From CAYWWY01 sp964580185 (GTDB taxonomy: Bacteria; Thermotogota; Thermotogae; MWEM01), in the NCBI GenBank assembly GCA_964580185.1, contig CAZOJQ010000026.1, positions 1 through 40,713 on the forward strand: DNA of 40,713 nucleotides. The letters run 5' to 3'. A program made the position numbers and the translations under genes. Within the stretch, counting starts at the first letter, position 1, and each line of letters opens with the position of its first letter. Under the pieces are notes generated by a model. That model worked only from the letters and a program-made list of their open reading frames with translations, was not told the origin of the DNA and made no database searches. Below, in pieces: positions 8,585 through 18,171 of this stretch.

Positions 8585-10123
8585 ATGGCGCCCCCTATTT
8601 CGAAACACACGGAATTCGAGTCATTGAATCAGAATCTTCATTATAAAGTATGCCGGGATCCGGTTCACGAAGAAATCCGAATCTACCCTTTGGAAATCCT
8701 ATGCACGGATTCGGTTGCAATCCAGCGATTACGCCAGGTCTCCCAGTTATCCGGAGCCGCGTTGGTGTATCCTGGTGCAACTCATACTCGGTTCTTACAT
8801 TCTCTAGGGGTCATGCAAATCGCAAGTATGTATGCTGCCCACTTCCAATTGGATCCTGCGCATGCGCGCCTTTTGCGCATGGCTGGGTTGATGCACGACA
8901 TTGGTCATGGTCCCTTTTCTCATCAATTTGACGAAATTGCGTACCATCGAGCGGGTCTGGAGGAGGGGCATGACCAACAGAGAGAGCAAATCCTGATGGG
9001 AATTATGCCGCAGCAAATGGCGGACGTATGGGAGGGGTTATCGGAGACATGGAAAAAACAAGTGCAAACCGACTTGTCATCCCATTTCCCCGAAATCACA
9101 GAGAAACCCATTCAAAGCCGCGAAGAGATGGAATCTTTTTGCAGGCGAATCATGGAACAGGTATGCACCCTTTTTTATGGAGAGATGACTGGAAGCGCAG
9201 ATTTTAATATGATCCAGGGACCGCTTGGCGCAGATCGTCTGGATTTTGTCATCCGCGACGCCTACTATTGTGGAACCCCGCAATATGGAACCGTAGATTT
9301 ATGGAGAATTATTCGAAACGCCCGAATCCAGAGCTTGGACGGAAAAACCGTTCTTGCCTACGATTCGAAAATTATCGACAATATCTACTCCGTGCTGTTT
9401 GGACGATTCATGATGTATAAAAACGTGTATTTTCACAAAACGGCCCGAGCCGCTGATTTAATGCTGCAAAAAATCATTGACCTCAGTTATGGGTTTTTGG
9501 AAATGAACGATGCCATTCTTCATCCCGAGCAATTTATGTCTCTGACCGATGGATGGCTACTGCAGGGAATTCATCACGCATTTCTCTCTCTCGATTCATA
9601 CGATCCCGTTTTTCATGATTCGATTCAACAAGCTCATGATCTCCTCAAGCGGTATGAATCGAGACGCTTATGGAAATGCATCATGGAAATCACCTTCAGC
9701 ACAACAGGTGTAGATCCCAGCCTTGTGGCCAATAGCGTTGGTGAAGATGTGTTGAGAAAAATCGAAAAGAACCTCCGAGCGAGAATGAAAGATACCCCGA
9801 TGGAACCCGAAGAAATCCGCTCTTTTGAATCCATCCTTTCCAACTTTGATACCATATTCCATATAGACACCCCGTACAAACTCAGCTTAGCCCATCCTGC
9901 AGAGTTTTTGGCCAGCGAAGTGTACCTGAGCCGTACTCAAGATCAAGAGATCTCACTTGTGCGATTCAACGATTTTTTGGAAGACAGTCCCCTATATAAA
10001 TCGGTTTCGGGAAACTTGGTCCAAATGGTGCGAATCTATGTCGCAGAAGATGTCCGAGATTTCCTTCGAAAACACTCGATCATACCCGCTGCTTCCCGGG
10101 TCCATTTAACAACGAGATGGTAA
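8585..10123 (+). CDS. HD superfamily phosphohydrolase (COG1078, YwfO-like)
   Basis: A 512-residue metal-dependent phosphohydrolase related to dNTP triphosphohydrolases. The metal ligands are visible: the first His in HTRFLHSLGV (about residue 61), the HD pair in MHDIGHGPFSHQFD (about 104-117) and a later Asp in GADRLDFVIRDAYYCG (about 215-229), which is the signature of the COG1078/dGTPase-like group. The C-terminal half is helical and more variable. AAAGGAGG lies 9 bases before ATG 8585. Related enzymes hydrolyse dNTPs or other nucleotides; the substrate here is unknown. It sits between an unknown envelope gene and a nucleotide-sugar dehydratase gene. Confidence 0.88.
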   Translation: MAPPISKHTEFESLNQNLHYKVCRDPVHEEIRIYPLEILCTDSVAIQRLRQVSQLSGAALVYPGATHTRFLHSLGVMQIASMYAAHFQLDPAHARLLRMAGLMHDIGHGPFSHQFDEIAYHRAGLEEGHDQQREQILMGIMPQQMADVWEGLSETWKKQVQTDLSSHFPEITEKPIQSREEMESFCRRIMEQVCTLFYGEMTGSADFNMIQGPLGADRLDFVIRDAYYCGTPQYGTVDLWRIIRNARIQSLDGKTVLAYDSKIIDNIYSVLFGRFMMYKNVYFHKTARAADLMLQKIIDLSYGFLEMNDAILHPEQFMSLTDGWLLQGIHHAFLSLDSYDPVFHDSIQQAHDLLKRYESRRLWKCIMEITFSTTGVDPSLVANSVGEDVLRKIEKNLRARMKDTPMEPEEIRSFESILSNFDTIFHIDTPYKLSLAHPAEFLASEVYLSRTQDQEISLVRFNDFLEDSPLYKSVSGNLVQMVRIYVAEDVRDFLRKHSIIPAASRVHLTTRW

Positions 10124-10133
10124 GGGGTGCCAT

Positions 10134-11966
10134 TTGAAACGAAAACTGCTTCTCCTGTCGATTGACGCAACCTGTCTATTCATTGTAGGGATCCTATCCC
10201 TATTCGTGCGCTTTGGTTGGGATTTTTCTTCGATCGCCTTGTACTTACCTACCGTTTTTACTCCAATTCTCCTATCACTGGGATTTTTGTGGATCAATGG
10301 AACCTATTCCATCGTTTGGTCCTATATGTCGCTGAAAGAATTATGGGTCATTCTCCGAGCCATTGCAATGGGATTTCTTGTAAATATGCTCTTCCACGCT
10401 TTTCTTCCTTGGGTTCTTCCTCGATCCATCGCGCTAATGTTCTTTCTGGGGGCTGCTATCATTCTCATTCTCAGTCGGATGGGTTGGGTTTGGGTTGTCC
10501 ATAGCGCCCACGCGCAAAAACAGTCTGCCGGACCCAAACGAATCCTCATCGTGGGAGGAGAAGAAAAAGGAGTTCGTTTGTTGGATGAGCTTCGAACTCA
10601 AACTCGCTGGGGACAGGTGGTTGGTTTTGTCGATAGTTCGCCTCGGACAATCGGGAGAAAAATCCGAGGGGTGCCTGTATATGGACCGGTGGATCAAATC
10701 GATCGGATTATAAACCAGTTGGATGTCCATGAAATTGTCATCTCCAATCCTCAAGAGAAGAATCAATGGATTCAAACAATCATTGGACTGGTCGACCCAA
10801 CTCGCCTGAAAATAAAGGTCTTGCCAGGATTGAATGAGCTTCTTGGGGATGCTCCTTTGATGGGGTGGGTTCGGGAAGTCGATGTGGAGGATCTCCTGAA
10901 CCGAGAACCGGTACGCATCGATCTCCAGATGGTACAGAACACCATCCGTGGTAAGTCAATTCTAATTACTGGCGCTGGTGGGAGCATTGGCAGCGAGATT
11001 TCCAAGCAAGTTGCGATGATGGAACCACGGGAAATCCTGCTTCTTGGGCGGGGAGAAAACAGTATTTATCAGATCGATCAGACGCTCCGGTTTCAGTTTC
11101 CTCACTTGAAAAGATCCCGGATTATCGGCGATGTGGCTGACCGAGGGTGGATGGAATCCGTCTTTCGAACGCGCTGCCCAGATCTGGTGTATCATGCGGC
11201 AGCCCATAAACACGTTCCGTTGATGGAAGAGAATCCGTATGAAGCCTTTCGGGTAAATTGCTTGGGAACCATGATTCTGGCCGATTTAAGCATCCAATAT
11301 GCGGTAAACCGATTTACGATGATCTCTTCGGACAAAGTAGTCCATCCAACGTCTGTCATGGGCGCCTCAAAACGCATTGCGGAAATGTATATCAAGAGTA
11401 TGGCCGCCGAATCTCTTCCAAACACTCACTTTTCTGTCGTTCGGTTCGGCAATGTGCTTGGTAGCAGAGGGAGTGTGATTCCGCTCTTTAAACAACAGAT
11501 CGAACATGGCGGACCCATAACCATTACCGACCCGAAAATGAAACGCTTCTTCATGACGATATCCGAAGCATGCTCGCTTGTCTTACAAGCATCGACCATG
11601 TCTCGTTCGGGAGAAATCTTTGTTTTGGATATGGGCGAACAGATTCTGATCAAAGAATTGGCTCGGAAGTTGTGTGTTCTCATGGGTGTTCAGCCAGAAA
11701 CACAGATTCCTTTTGTGTATACTGGTTCTCGGAATGGCGAAAAACTTTACGAGGAACTGTTTTTGGACTCGGAGGAAATCATGCAAACTGCGCACCCCAA
11801 AATCCTTCATGCCCTTGATGCCCAACCATATTCAGCCCAAGAGATCCGGAATTTGATTACCCATTTGGTTCAAGAGATCCGAATTCACGCCAAACATGAG
11901 TGGGTAGAAATCTTAGATCCATATATCCCCGATCATCAGTTGAAAAAGGAGGAACCGCAATGCTAA
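10134..11966 (+). CDS. Membrane nucleotide-sugar 4,6-dehydratase (WbpM/CapD/FlaA1 family)
   Basis: A 610-residue polysaccharide biosynthesis enzyme. Four N-terminal membrane helices (about residues 1-115) are followed by a CoA-binding-like Rossmann domain (RILIVGGEEKGVRLL, about 140) and an extended SDR catalytic domain with nucleotide motif TGAGGSIGSE near residue 279. The active-site segment is SSDKVVHPTSVMGASKRIAEMY, with the MxxxK form (Met in place of Tyr) typical of UDP-GlcNAc 4,6-dehydratases. It would make a 4-keto-6-deoxy amino-sugar precursor for glycans at the inner membrane. Start TTG 10134 follows AAGGGG by 6 bases. The sugar substrate is inferred from family. Confidence 0.9.
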   Translation: MKRKLLLLSIDATCLFIVGILSLFVRFGWDFSSIALYLPTVFTPILLSLGFLWINGTYSIVWSYMSLKELWVILRAIAMGFLVNMLFHAFLPWVLPRSIALMFFLGAAIILILSRMGWVWVVHSAHAQKQSAGPKRILIVGGEEKGVRLLDELRTQTRWGQVVGFVDSSPRTIGRKIRGVPVYGPVDQIDRIINQLDVHEIVISNPQEKNQWIQTIIGLVDPTRLKIKVLPGLNELLGDAPLMGWVREVDVEDLLNREPVRIDLQMVQNTIRGKSILITGAGGSIGSEISKQVAMMEPREILLLGRGENSIYQIDQTLRFQFPHLKRSRIIGDVADRGWMESVFRTRCPDLVYHAAAHKHVPLMEENPYEAFRVNCLGTMILADLSIQYAVNRFTMISSDKVVHPTSVMGASKRIAEMYIKSMAAESLPNTHFSVVRFGNVLGSRGSVIPLFKQQIEHGGPITITDPKMKRFFMTISEACSLVLQASTMSRSGEIFVLDMGEQILIKELARKLCVLMGVQPETQIPFVYTGSRNGEKLYEELFLDSEEIMQTAHPKILHALDAQPYSAQEIRNLITHLVQEIRIHAKHEWVEILDPYIPDHQLKKEEPQC

Positions 11967-12766
11967 AAGGACTGACTGAGTACACCTACGCCATGAGCAT
12001 AAAGGATGCATGGGAGACGCGTCTGGCTCATCCGCGATCCCTTTTCCTCAGTGGCGGGGTTGGGATTGGCATTCGCAAAGAAAGCGCAACAGAACGAATC
12101 ATTGATCTGAAAAAAGCGCTGAACAGCGATTATGAAGAAGCAAATCATGGGACCCGGATTGGAGCCGGAATCAGCATCAACGAATGGCTCGAGCAGTCTG
12201 AGGATCCTTTGGTCATTGGAGCATTGAGAAAAGTGGGCACAAACCAAATACGAAACATGGCAACGATCGGCGGAAGCATCGCACAGCACTTTTCCTGGTC
12301 AGATGTATGTACTTTGCTTTTGGCGCTTGACAGCGAAGTGAAAGTCTTCTCAGGTGCGTCAACACAAATCAAGATCGATGCCTACTGGGACAAAAAAGAC
12401 CCCGGGATCATCGAGCAGGTATGGATCCCGCGATGGCAAACGCACGGGCAGTACTTCAAGTTTGCTCAGACCGGTTATGACATTTCCTACGTAAATATGG
12501 CCATCGCTGCGCGGGTCGAAAACGGGCAAATCTTGAAGGTCGGGATCGCTGTTGGCGCTCGGCCTGGACCTGCTCTGCGCATGGACAAACTCGAACGGTT
12601 TTTGGAAGGGAGTGCGGATGAATCTGCCCTCTCCGCAAAAAGGGAGCAAATCACCAAAATCGCCTCCGAGTTTCCTTTGTCCTCGAATCACGATGCAAGC
12701 GCTGATTATCGAAGAACTCTGGTGACCACCAGCATCCAAAGATTCTTGGAAAACCTACAGCCATAG
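11960..12766 (+). CDS. Orphan FAD-binding subunit of a molybdenum hydroxylase-type dehydrogenase (CoxM/XdhB family)
   Basis: A 268-residue protein with the FAD_binding_5 and C-terminal CO-dehydrogenase flavoprotein domains. The FAD signatures are visible: a degenerate FLSGGVGIGI for the first, ATIGGSIAQHFSWSDVCTLLLALD for the second (TIGG loop), and GAGISINEWL between them. In xanthine dehydrogenase or CO dehydrogenase this subunit relays electrons from the molybdenum and iron-sulfur subunits to FAD. Neither partner gene is nearby. ATG 11960 follows AAGGAGG and overlaps the end of the dehydratase gene by 7 bases. Whether it works alone or with distant subunits is unknown. Confidence 0.8.
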   Translation: MLKGLTEYTYAMSIKDAWETRLAHPRSLFLSGGVGIGIRKESATERIIDLKKALNSDYEEANHGTRIGAGISINEWLEQSEDPLVIGALRKVGTNQIRNMATIGGSIAQHFSWSDVCTLLLALDSEVKVFSGASTQIKIDAYWDKKDPGIIEQVWIPRWQTHGQYFKFAQTGYDISYVNMAIAARVENGQILKVGIAVGARPGPALRMDKLERFLEGSADESALSAKREQITKIASEFPLSSNHDASADYRRTLVTTSIQRFLENLQP

Positions 12767-12769
12767 GAA

Positions 12770-14341
12770 TCACTGATTGGAAACCACACAAAACCCAAGA
12801 TTGGATAGAAATCGGTTCCATCCCTCGGATCCTTGTTCATTCTCTTTGAACACGCCACAGTCTTTCAGTACCTCAATAAAAACGTCCGCAACACTCGTCT
12901 GGATTACGCGTTTCGCCTCCGAAGAAGACAATGAATGCGGGTGCTCATTTTCCATTCTTTCAATCCAATCTCTATGAACATCCATCTGGACCGGGAACTC
13001 CTTTTGGATTTGCTTCCGGTCTTCTGAATCGGCGCACAGGATTGAGGATACTTGACCCAATTCGTGATCCAACCGTCCCGGAAGAATAGCCAATCCTAGA
13101 ACTTCAATCAAACCGATGTTTTCTTTTTTGATATGGTGTCTCTCGGTATGCGGATGGAAAATCCCAAATGGGTGCTCGTCGGATGTCCGATTGTTTCGAA
13201 GCACCAAATCTACTTCATAAACTCCTCGGTGTGGACAACGGGCTATGGGTGTAATCGTATTATGAGCCATCCGTTCTCCCTGATAATCGGTATGATCCAA
13301 TATATTGGTTTCTGGATCGGAATACCTTCTCCATGAATGCAATACATGGGCGCAGATCCGAACAATCTCCTGCCGTTGGGATGAGCGAACGCGTAGCGTT
13401 GAAAGAGGCCAATGGATAATCGCAGCTTGAATGCCAGGGAATGAGGGATGAACCAATCTCAAACGGGTACCGGCTTTTTCCATGGGAAAGGAATGCCTTC
13501 CACCTTGAAAGTGCTCGTGAGACAAGATCGACCCCCCCACAATCGGGAGATCCGCATTTGACCCAATAAAGTAATGGGGAAACTGATCCAAGAAATCCAG
13601 AAAACGGACAAACGTCCTCTCGCTGATCTCCATGGGTTGATGGTCTCGATCAATCACAATGCAATGCTCATTATAATATACATAGGGAGAGTACTGGAAA
13701 TACCATTGCTTGCCATCAAGCTTCATCGGAATCAGTCGAAGGGTTTGCCTGGCTGGGTGATCAATCCTTCCGGGATATCCTTCATTTTCTACACACAAAA
13801 GGCAACGAGGATAATCTACTTGAGGGAGTTTTTTTTGGGCCGCAATATCCCTCGGGTCTTTTTCCGGTTTGGATAAATTGATCGTGATTTCTACATTCCC
13901 ATAAAGACTCGGAGCAATCCAGTGATGGTTTTTTCGGATTCGATCCATCCGGATATAATTCGAAGATTGACAGAATCGATAAAACCATTCTGTCGCCTCC
14001 TCAACGGAGTCATGAGTTTGGAGGGAGTTGAATTGGCGGTGGACTTCCGATGCTCTGGGCAAAAGCAAACCCATGATCTTAGTGTCAAAGAGGTCTCGGG
14101 ATGCGGATGTATCTTCAATCAAACCAGCCTTCACAGCGTCGGTAATGAGATCTTGGAGAATCTCTTCGATCGGCCTCAACTGATCCGCCTTGGCAAAGAG
14201 TGTTTCCACTGAACACTGGACTCCCAAAACGTCCATCAAGGCATTGCGCGTAGGAATGATATCTTCAGGGCCCATCAGTTCCTGCGCAACGGCATAATGG
14301 ATCAGCTGCTCGATATACTCCGAAGCCCTTCTGTTTGTCAC
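12770..14341 (-). CDS. galT: Galactose-1-phosphate uridylyltransferase, class II
   Basis: Transfers UMP between UDP-glucose and galactose-1-phosphate in the Leloir pathway. The 523-residue length and the motif LSHEHFQGGRH (uridylylated-His region) match the long GalT class found in Bacillota, Thermotogota and spirochaetes rather than the short HPHxQ class. The N-terminal region with SEYIEQLIHYAVAQEL is also typical. The start is GTG at 14341-14339, 7 bases after AGGAGG; an upstream in-frame GTG at 14365 would start on the promoter and encode the ribosome binding site. It is the only minus-strand gene in the left 30 kb and converges on the FAD-subunit gene with a 3-bp gap. No galK or galE is adjacent. 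Confidence 0.92.
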   Translation of the reverse strand: MTNRRASEYIEQLIHYAVAQELMGPEDIIPTRNALMDVLGVQCSVETLFAKADQLRPIEEILQDLITDAVKAGLIEDTSASRDLFDTKIMGLLLPRASEVHRQFNSLQTHDSVEEATEWFYRFCQSSNYIRMDRIRKNHHWIAPSLYGNVEITINLSKPEKDPRDIAAQKKLPQVDYPRCLLCVENEGYPGRIDHPARQTLRLIPMKLDGKQWYFQYSPYVYYNEHCIVIDRDHQPMEISERTFVRFLDFLDQFPHYFIGSNADLPIVGGSILSHEHFQGGRHSFPMEKAGTRLRLVHPSFPGIQAAIIHWPLSTLRVRSSQRQEIVRICAHVLHSWRRYSDPETNILDHTDYQGERMAHNTITPIARCPHRGVYEVDLVLRNNRTSDEHPFGIFHPHTERHHIKKENIGLIEVLGLAILPGRLDHELGQVSSILCADSEDRKQIQKEFPVQMDVHRDWIERMENEHPHSLSSSEAKRVIQTSVADVFIEVLKDCGVFKENEQGSEGWNRFLSNLGFCVVSNQ

Positions 14342-14369
14342 GTCATCTCCTCCTTTAACTGGCACCCCG

Positions 14370-14378
14370 ATTATACCA
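14370..14378 (-). promoter_or_regulatory. Extended -10 promoter of galT
   Basis: On the minus strand, TGG plus TATAAT is a perfect extended -10 about 30 bases before the galT start codon. No -35 at 16-18 bp is evident (TTGATC lies 22 bp upstream). The orientation and distance fit galT. Confidence 0.5.
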
Positions 14379-14443
14379 CAAGCCAGTGGATGAGATGGAT
14401 CAAAGACCTCATTGAGCGAAGCAACTGTTTTTGGCTTTAATCG

Positions 14444-14452
14444 TGATATAAT
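14444..14452 (+). promoter_or_regulatory. Extended -10 promoter of the mtnA-to-LCP operon
   Basis: TGA plus TATAAT (14447-14452) is an extended -10 placed 42 bases before the mtnA ATG, with no convincing -35. It is divergent from the galT promoter 70 bp away. It is the only strong promoter candidate before a run of genes that continues to 23778. Confidence 0.5.
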
Positions 14453-14494
14453 TAGCTTGGTTCGATCATTTCTTTTGAATGGGGGGCATCATGG

Positions 14495-15562
14495 ATGGGC
14501 GAAATGCTCCACCCGATTGTATACAAAAATCGCGTATTGCATGTTTTGGATCAACGACTCTTGCCCGAACAAGTCGTGTATCATGAACGGAGCAATGTGC
14601 ATGAAGTCTACCGATCAATAAAGGATATGGAGTTGCGTGGCGCGCCGTTAATTGGGATTGCTGCTGCATATGGTCTGGCAATCCACGCGCATTCCAGTTT
14701 GGCAAGTTCACTCGAAAGCTTCGAAGAGGATATGCGTCAAGCCGCAGATTTGTTGGCCCAATCGAGGCCGACTGCGGTCAACCTTTTTTGGTCAATGAAT
14801 CGAATCCTCCGATGCCTCCGGGAAAACAGAGAATCCTCCCTCCTTGAGCTGAAAGAGACGATCGAACAAGAAGCGCTCCGAATCCACCAAGAAGATAGGC
14901 AGATTTGCCAGTCCATTGGCGAACACGGTCTATCCCTTCTCAAACCGAAGATGGGTCTCCTAACACACTGCAATGCTGGATCCCTTGCTGTAGGCGGAAT
15001 TGGAACTGCAACCGCTCCCATGTATCTGGGCCACCAAAAAGGATATCACTTCCGGATCTTCGCAGACGAAACTCGACCCTATCTGCAAGGCGCTCGTTTG
15101 ACCGCGTTTGAACTCAAAAAGGCCGGTCTGGACGTAACCTTGATCTGTGATAATATGGCTGCGTTGGTCATGGCTTCGGGTCAGGTGAATGCGGTTATTA
15201 CCGGATGCGACCGAGTTGCGGCCAACGGTGATTCGGCCAATAAAATTGGTACGATGAACTTGGCAATTTTGGCTAAGCATTTTGGGATTCCGTTCTATAT
15301 TGCTGCTCCTACCCCGACTATCGATCCATACACTGCCAAAGGAACGGATATTCCGATCGAAGAGCGGCCTTCTGAAGAACTGAGGATGATCCATGGGCGA
15401 TCCATTTCCCCTCAAGACGTTCCCATATACAATCCCGCGTTTGATGTAACGCCCCATGAGTTGATTTCGGCAATGATTACCGAGGTCGGTATATGGTACC
15501 CTCCATTCGATGAGAAGATCGCCTCCCTCGCAGAGAAGACCATACATCGGGACCAAGAATGA
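14495..15562 (+). CDS. mtnA: S-methyl-5-thioribose-1-phosphate isomerase
   Basis: Methionine-salvage enzyme converting methylthioribose-1-phosphate to methylthioribulose-1-phosphate; member of the eIF2B-alpha/beta/delta-like family. The RGAPLIGIAAAYG motif, THCNAGSLAVGGIGTA with catalytic Cys159, and ITGCDRVAANGDSANKIGT with catalytic Asp239 are intact, as is the NPAFDVTPHELISAMITEVG ending. The numbering agrees closely with the characterised Bacillus enzyme. The start is ATG 14495, 8 bases after GGGGGG. No other salvage gene is adjacent. The ATGA overlap with tatD indicates co-translation. Confidence 0.95.
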   Translation: MGEMLHPIVYKNRVLHVLDQRLLPEQVVYHERSNVHEVYRSIKDMELRGAPLIGIAAAYGLAIHAHSSLASSLESFEEDMRQAADLLAQSRPTAVNLFWSMNRILRCLRENRESSLLELKETIEQEALRIHQEDRQICQSIGEHGLSLLKPKMGLLTHCNAGSLAVGGIGTATAPMYLGHQKGYHFRIFADETRPYLQGARLTAFELKKAGLDVTLICDNMAALVMASGQVNAVITGCDRVAANGDSANKIGTMNLAILAKHFGIPFYIAAPTPTIDPYTAKGTDIPIEERPSEELRMIHGRSISPQDVPIYNPAFDVTPHELISAMITEVGIWYPPFDEKIASLAEKTIHRDQE

Positions 15563-16341
15563 ATCCGACCCTTTGCGTAGATACTCATACTCATTTGACT
15601 GATTCCCGATTCGATCATGATCGCAAACAGATCATCGATCAGATGGATCAGGATGGAATTGAGTTTTGTGTTGAGATCGGAAGCTCTTTGAAAAGCTCGC
15701 AGGAATCAGTGGCTCTTGCTTACACCTACTCAAAAATCTATGCATGCGTCGGGATTCATCCTCATAATGCCAAGGATGTGAACCCACCCATATTGCAGGA
15801 ATTGAAACAACTGGCCCATTTGGATCGATGTGTAGGCATCGGGGAGATTGGACTGGATTTCTATCGAGACCTTTCTCCTAGGGATACACAGATGAACGTA
15901 TTTTTGGATCAGCTGCAGATGGCCAAAGAGGTTGATCTTCCGGTTGTGGTTCATATCCGTGATGCGTACGAACCTGCTCTTACCGCTCTCAGACAAACAG
16001 GGATCCCAAAGAAAAGGGGAATCATTCACAGTTTTTCGGCGGGATGGGCGATAGCGCGTAGGCTTTTGGATCTTGGATGGTATCTGGGGATCAGTGGCCC
16101 TGTTACCTATCCCAAAAACATAGACCTTAGAGAAGTCGTGAAAAAAGCGCCATTGGATCGGATTGTCACTGAAACGGATTGTCCGTATCTTCCCCCTGTT
16201 CCATTTCGAGGAAAACGGAACGAACCTCGATTTGTTCATTACGTCGTAGATCAGATCATCGCCCTGCGAAACGAAAAAAAAGACGAAGTGGTCGGGCAGT
16301 TAAACCGAAATGCCCGAACCCTTTTTCCCATATTGCATTAA
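15559..16341 (+). CDS. tatD: TatD family metal-dependent hydrolase (DNase)
   Basis: A 260-residue TIM-barrel amidohydrolase-fold nuclease. Metal-binding motifs in order are DTHTHLTD, a GIHPHNAK loop, GIGEIGLDFYRD (bridging Glu), VVHIRDAYEP, HSFSAGW and TETDCPYLPPVPFRGKRNEP. The length is normal. It starts at ATG 15559 inside the mtnA stop (ATGA overlap). Family members are 3'-5' exonucleases or deaminoacylases; the exact substrate is not predictable. hflK follows after 13 bases containing AAAGGAGG. Confidence 0.93.
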   Translation: MNPTLCVDTHTHLTDSRFDHDRKQIIDQMDQDGIEFCVEIGSSLKSSQESVALAYTYSKIYACVGIHPHNAKDVNPPILQELKQLAHLDRCVGIGEIGLDFYRDLSPRDTQMNVFLDQLQMAKEVDLPVVVHIRDAYEPALTALRQTGIPKKRGIIHSFSAGWAIARRLLDLGWYLGISGPVTYPKNIDLREVVKKAPLDRIVTETDCPYLPPVPFRGKRNEPRFVHYVVDQIIALRNEKKDEVVGQLNRNARTLFPILH

Positions 16342-16354
16342 AGGAGGTAATTAG

Positions 16355-17323
16355 ATGGATGAAGAACGAAGAGTGATGAGAGCCCCTCTTTCCATCACAC
16401 AAGTTGTGCAACGAATATCCCTTTTGATCATTTTGGTGATCGTCGGTATTTACTTTTTGACTGGGATTTTCCAAGTGGAGCCTTCCGAAGTCGGATTGGT
16501 TATGACCTTCGGAAAACATACCCGGACTGTGGAACCGGGGATCAATTACCACTTGCCCTTTCCTTTTGAAAGCGTGATCAAAGTTGATGTGCGGTCGATC
16601 CGAAATGTAGAGATCGGATTTCGAACCGCCGCTCCTGGCCGGTTCATCGTCGCTCGAGATGAAGCATTGATGATGACCGGAGACAATAACTTCGCGTCGG
16701 TGGAAGCGGTTGTCCAATACCGGGTCAACAATCCGGAGTTTTACGCCTTTCATATTTCCGATCCAAACACCATGATCCGATTTATTTGCGAATCGGTAAT
16801 CCGCGAGCGGGTGGCTCAACGGACCATCAACCAAGTATTGACGATCGAAAGAGATATGATCGCCCAAGAAAGCAAGGAACGAATTCAGGATATCTTGAAC
16901 AGCCTAGAATCGGGAATATGGGTGGAAAATGTCAATCTCCAGGAAGTCAACCCCCCCGGTCAAGTTTTGGCCGCTTTTGATGATGTCAACAGCGCTTTAC
17001 AAGATAAGGAACGGATTATCAATACCGCCATGCGATACTATAATGATGTGGTTCCCCGGTCCCAAGGCCAAGCTTCTCAAATTCTCCAACAAGCGGAAGG
17101 ATATATGGAAGTTCAGATATTGAAAGCCGAAGGGGATGTGGTTCGTTTTGAAATGATCTTGGAGGAGTATGAAAAGAGTCCCGAGATCACGAAAGAGCGT
17201 CTCTATATCGAAATGATGGAAACCATCCTGCCCAACGCACGAAAGTTGATTGTATCGGGCGCAGATGACGGGCTGTTGAAACTGCTCAACATCCAGGAAC
17301 TCTTGGGAGGTGGTGGCTCATGA
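16355..17323 (+). CDS. hflK: FtsH protease modulator HflK
   Basis: SPFH/band-7 membrane protein that with HflC forms a large cage around FtsH in the inner membrane. One N-terminal membrane helix (about residues 22-42) is followed by the SPFH domain starting QVEPSEVGLVMTFGKHTRTVEPGINYHLPFP, then a long coiled-coil region (about 160-270). AAAGGAGG lies upstream of ATG 16355. The N-terminal Gly-rich stretch seen in E. coli HflK is missing, as in many short HflK proteins. It overlaps hflC by 4 bp. Confidence 0.9.
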   Translation: MDEERRVMRAPLSITQVVQRISLLIILVIVGIYFLTGIFQVEPSEVGLVMTFGKHTRTVEPGINYHLPFPFESVIKVDVRSIRNVEIGFRTAAPGRFIVARDEALMMTGDNNFASVEAVVQYRVNNPEFYAFHISDPNTMIRFICESVIRERVAQRTINQVLTIERDMIAQESKERIQDILNSLESGIWVENVNLQEVNPPGQVLAAFDDVNSALQDKERIINTAMRYYNDVVPRSQGQASQILQQAEGYMEVQILKAEGDVVRFEMILEEYEKSPEITKERLYIEMMETILPNARKLIVSGADDGLLKLLNIQELLGGGGS

Positions 17324-18171
17324 AGAAATTGATCATCTTTGTTGTTGCCTTTATCCTCTTTTTCGTTGTTTTTGCCATGGTGACCTATACAGTCGACGAA
17401 ACACAAGCTGGCATTCGGATCCGTTTTGGGAGAATCATGGAAACCCACACCGAACCCGGGTTATATTTCAAAGCACCCTTTATTGACCAAATCACGTATT
17501 TGGATAAACGCACCCAGATCTATGATATCAACCCAGATAGCATTCTCACAACCGACCGAAAACGGTTGGAAGTGGATACATATGTACTATGGAGAATCCA
17601 GGAACCTCGCCAATTCTTGGAATCTTTGAGAACCCAGATCGCTGCTTTGGGCCGGATCGATGACATTGTGTATTCCAATCTTCGCGATGCTTTTGCCAAA
17701 TTGACCATCCCGGATATTATCTCCGAAAACCGTCGGGAATTTCTGGTGGAGATTACTCAAACCGCTGACCTGATCCTTTCTCCTTTTGGTTTGCTGATCC
17801 AAGAGGTGAATGTGAAGCGAACCGATCTACCAGAGGTAAATGCAATTGCCGTTTTCGAACGCATGAAAACCGAACGGGAACAAGAAGCCGCTTTGATCCG
17901 AGCGGAAGGGGAAAAAGAAGCCCAATCCATCCGAGCCGGCGCAGATCGTGAAGCCAGCGTTATTCTTGCAACAGCGCAAAGAGACGCAGAAGAGATGCGG
18001 GGGATTGGAGAAGCGTCAGCGCTGAGGATTTATGCGGAAGTGTTCTCCAAAGATCCGGAATTCTATCGGTTCTGGCGTTTGATGAATGCCTATCAGGGGT
18101 CGTTCGAGAAGGATTTGGGCATTCTCATGAGCGAAGAAATCCCATTTCTCGATGCATTCTTTGGAAAATAA
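17320..18171 (+). CDS. hflC: FtsH protease modulator HflC
   Basis: Partner of HflK. One N-terminal membrane helix (about residues 3-22), the SPFH segment VDETQAGIRIRFGRIMETHTEPGLYFKAPF, then an Ala/Glu-rich coiled coil with EGEKEAQSIRAGADREA (about 200-225), the usual HflC pattern. ATG 17320 overlaps the hflK stop and follows GGGAGG. Its last codons overlap the longest reading of yigZ. Confidence 0.92.
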   Translation: MKKLIIFVVAFILFFVVFAMVTYTVDETQAGIRIRFGRIMETHTEPGLYFKAPFIDQITYLDKRTQIYDINPDSILTTDRKRLEVDTYVLWRIQEPRQFLESLRTQIAALGRIDDIVYSNLRDAFAKLTIPDIISENRREFLVEITQTADLILSPFGLLIQEVNVKRTDLPEVNAIAVFERMKTEREQEAALIRAEGEKEAQSIRAGADREASVILATAQRDAEEMRGIGEASALRIYAEVFSKDPEFYRFWRLMNAYQGSFEKDLGILMSEEIPFLDAFFGK

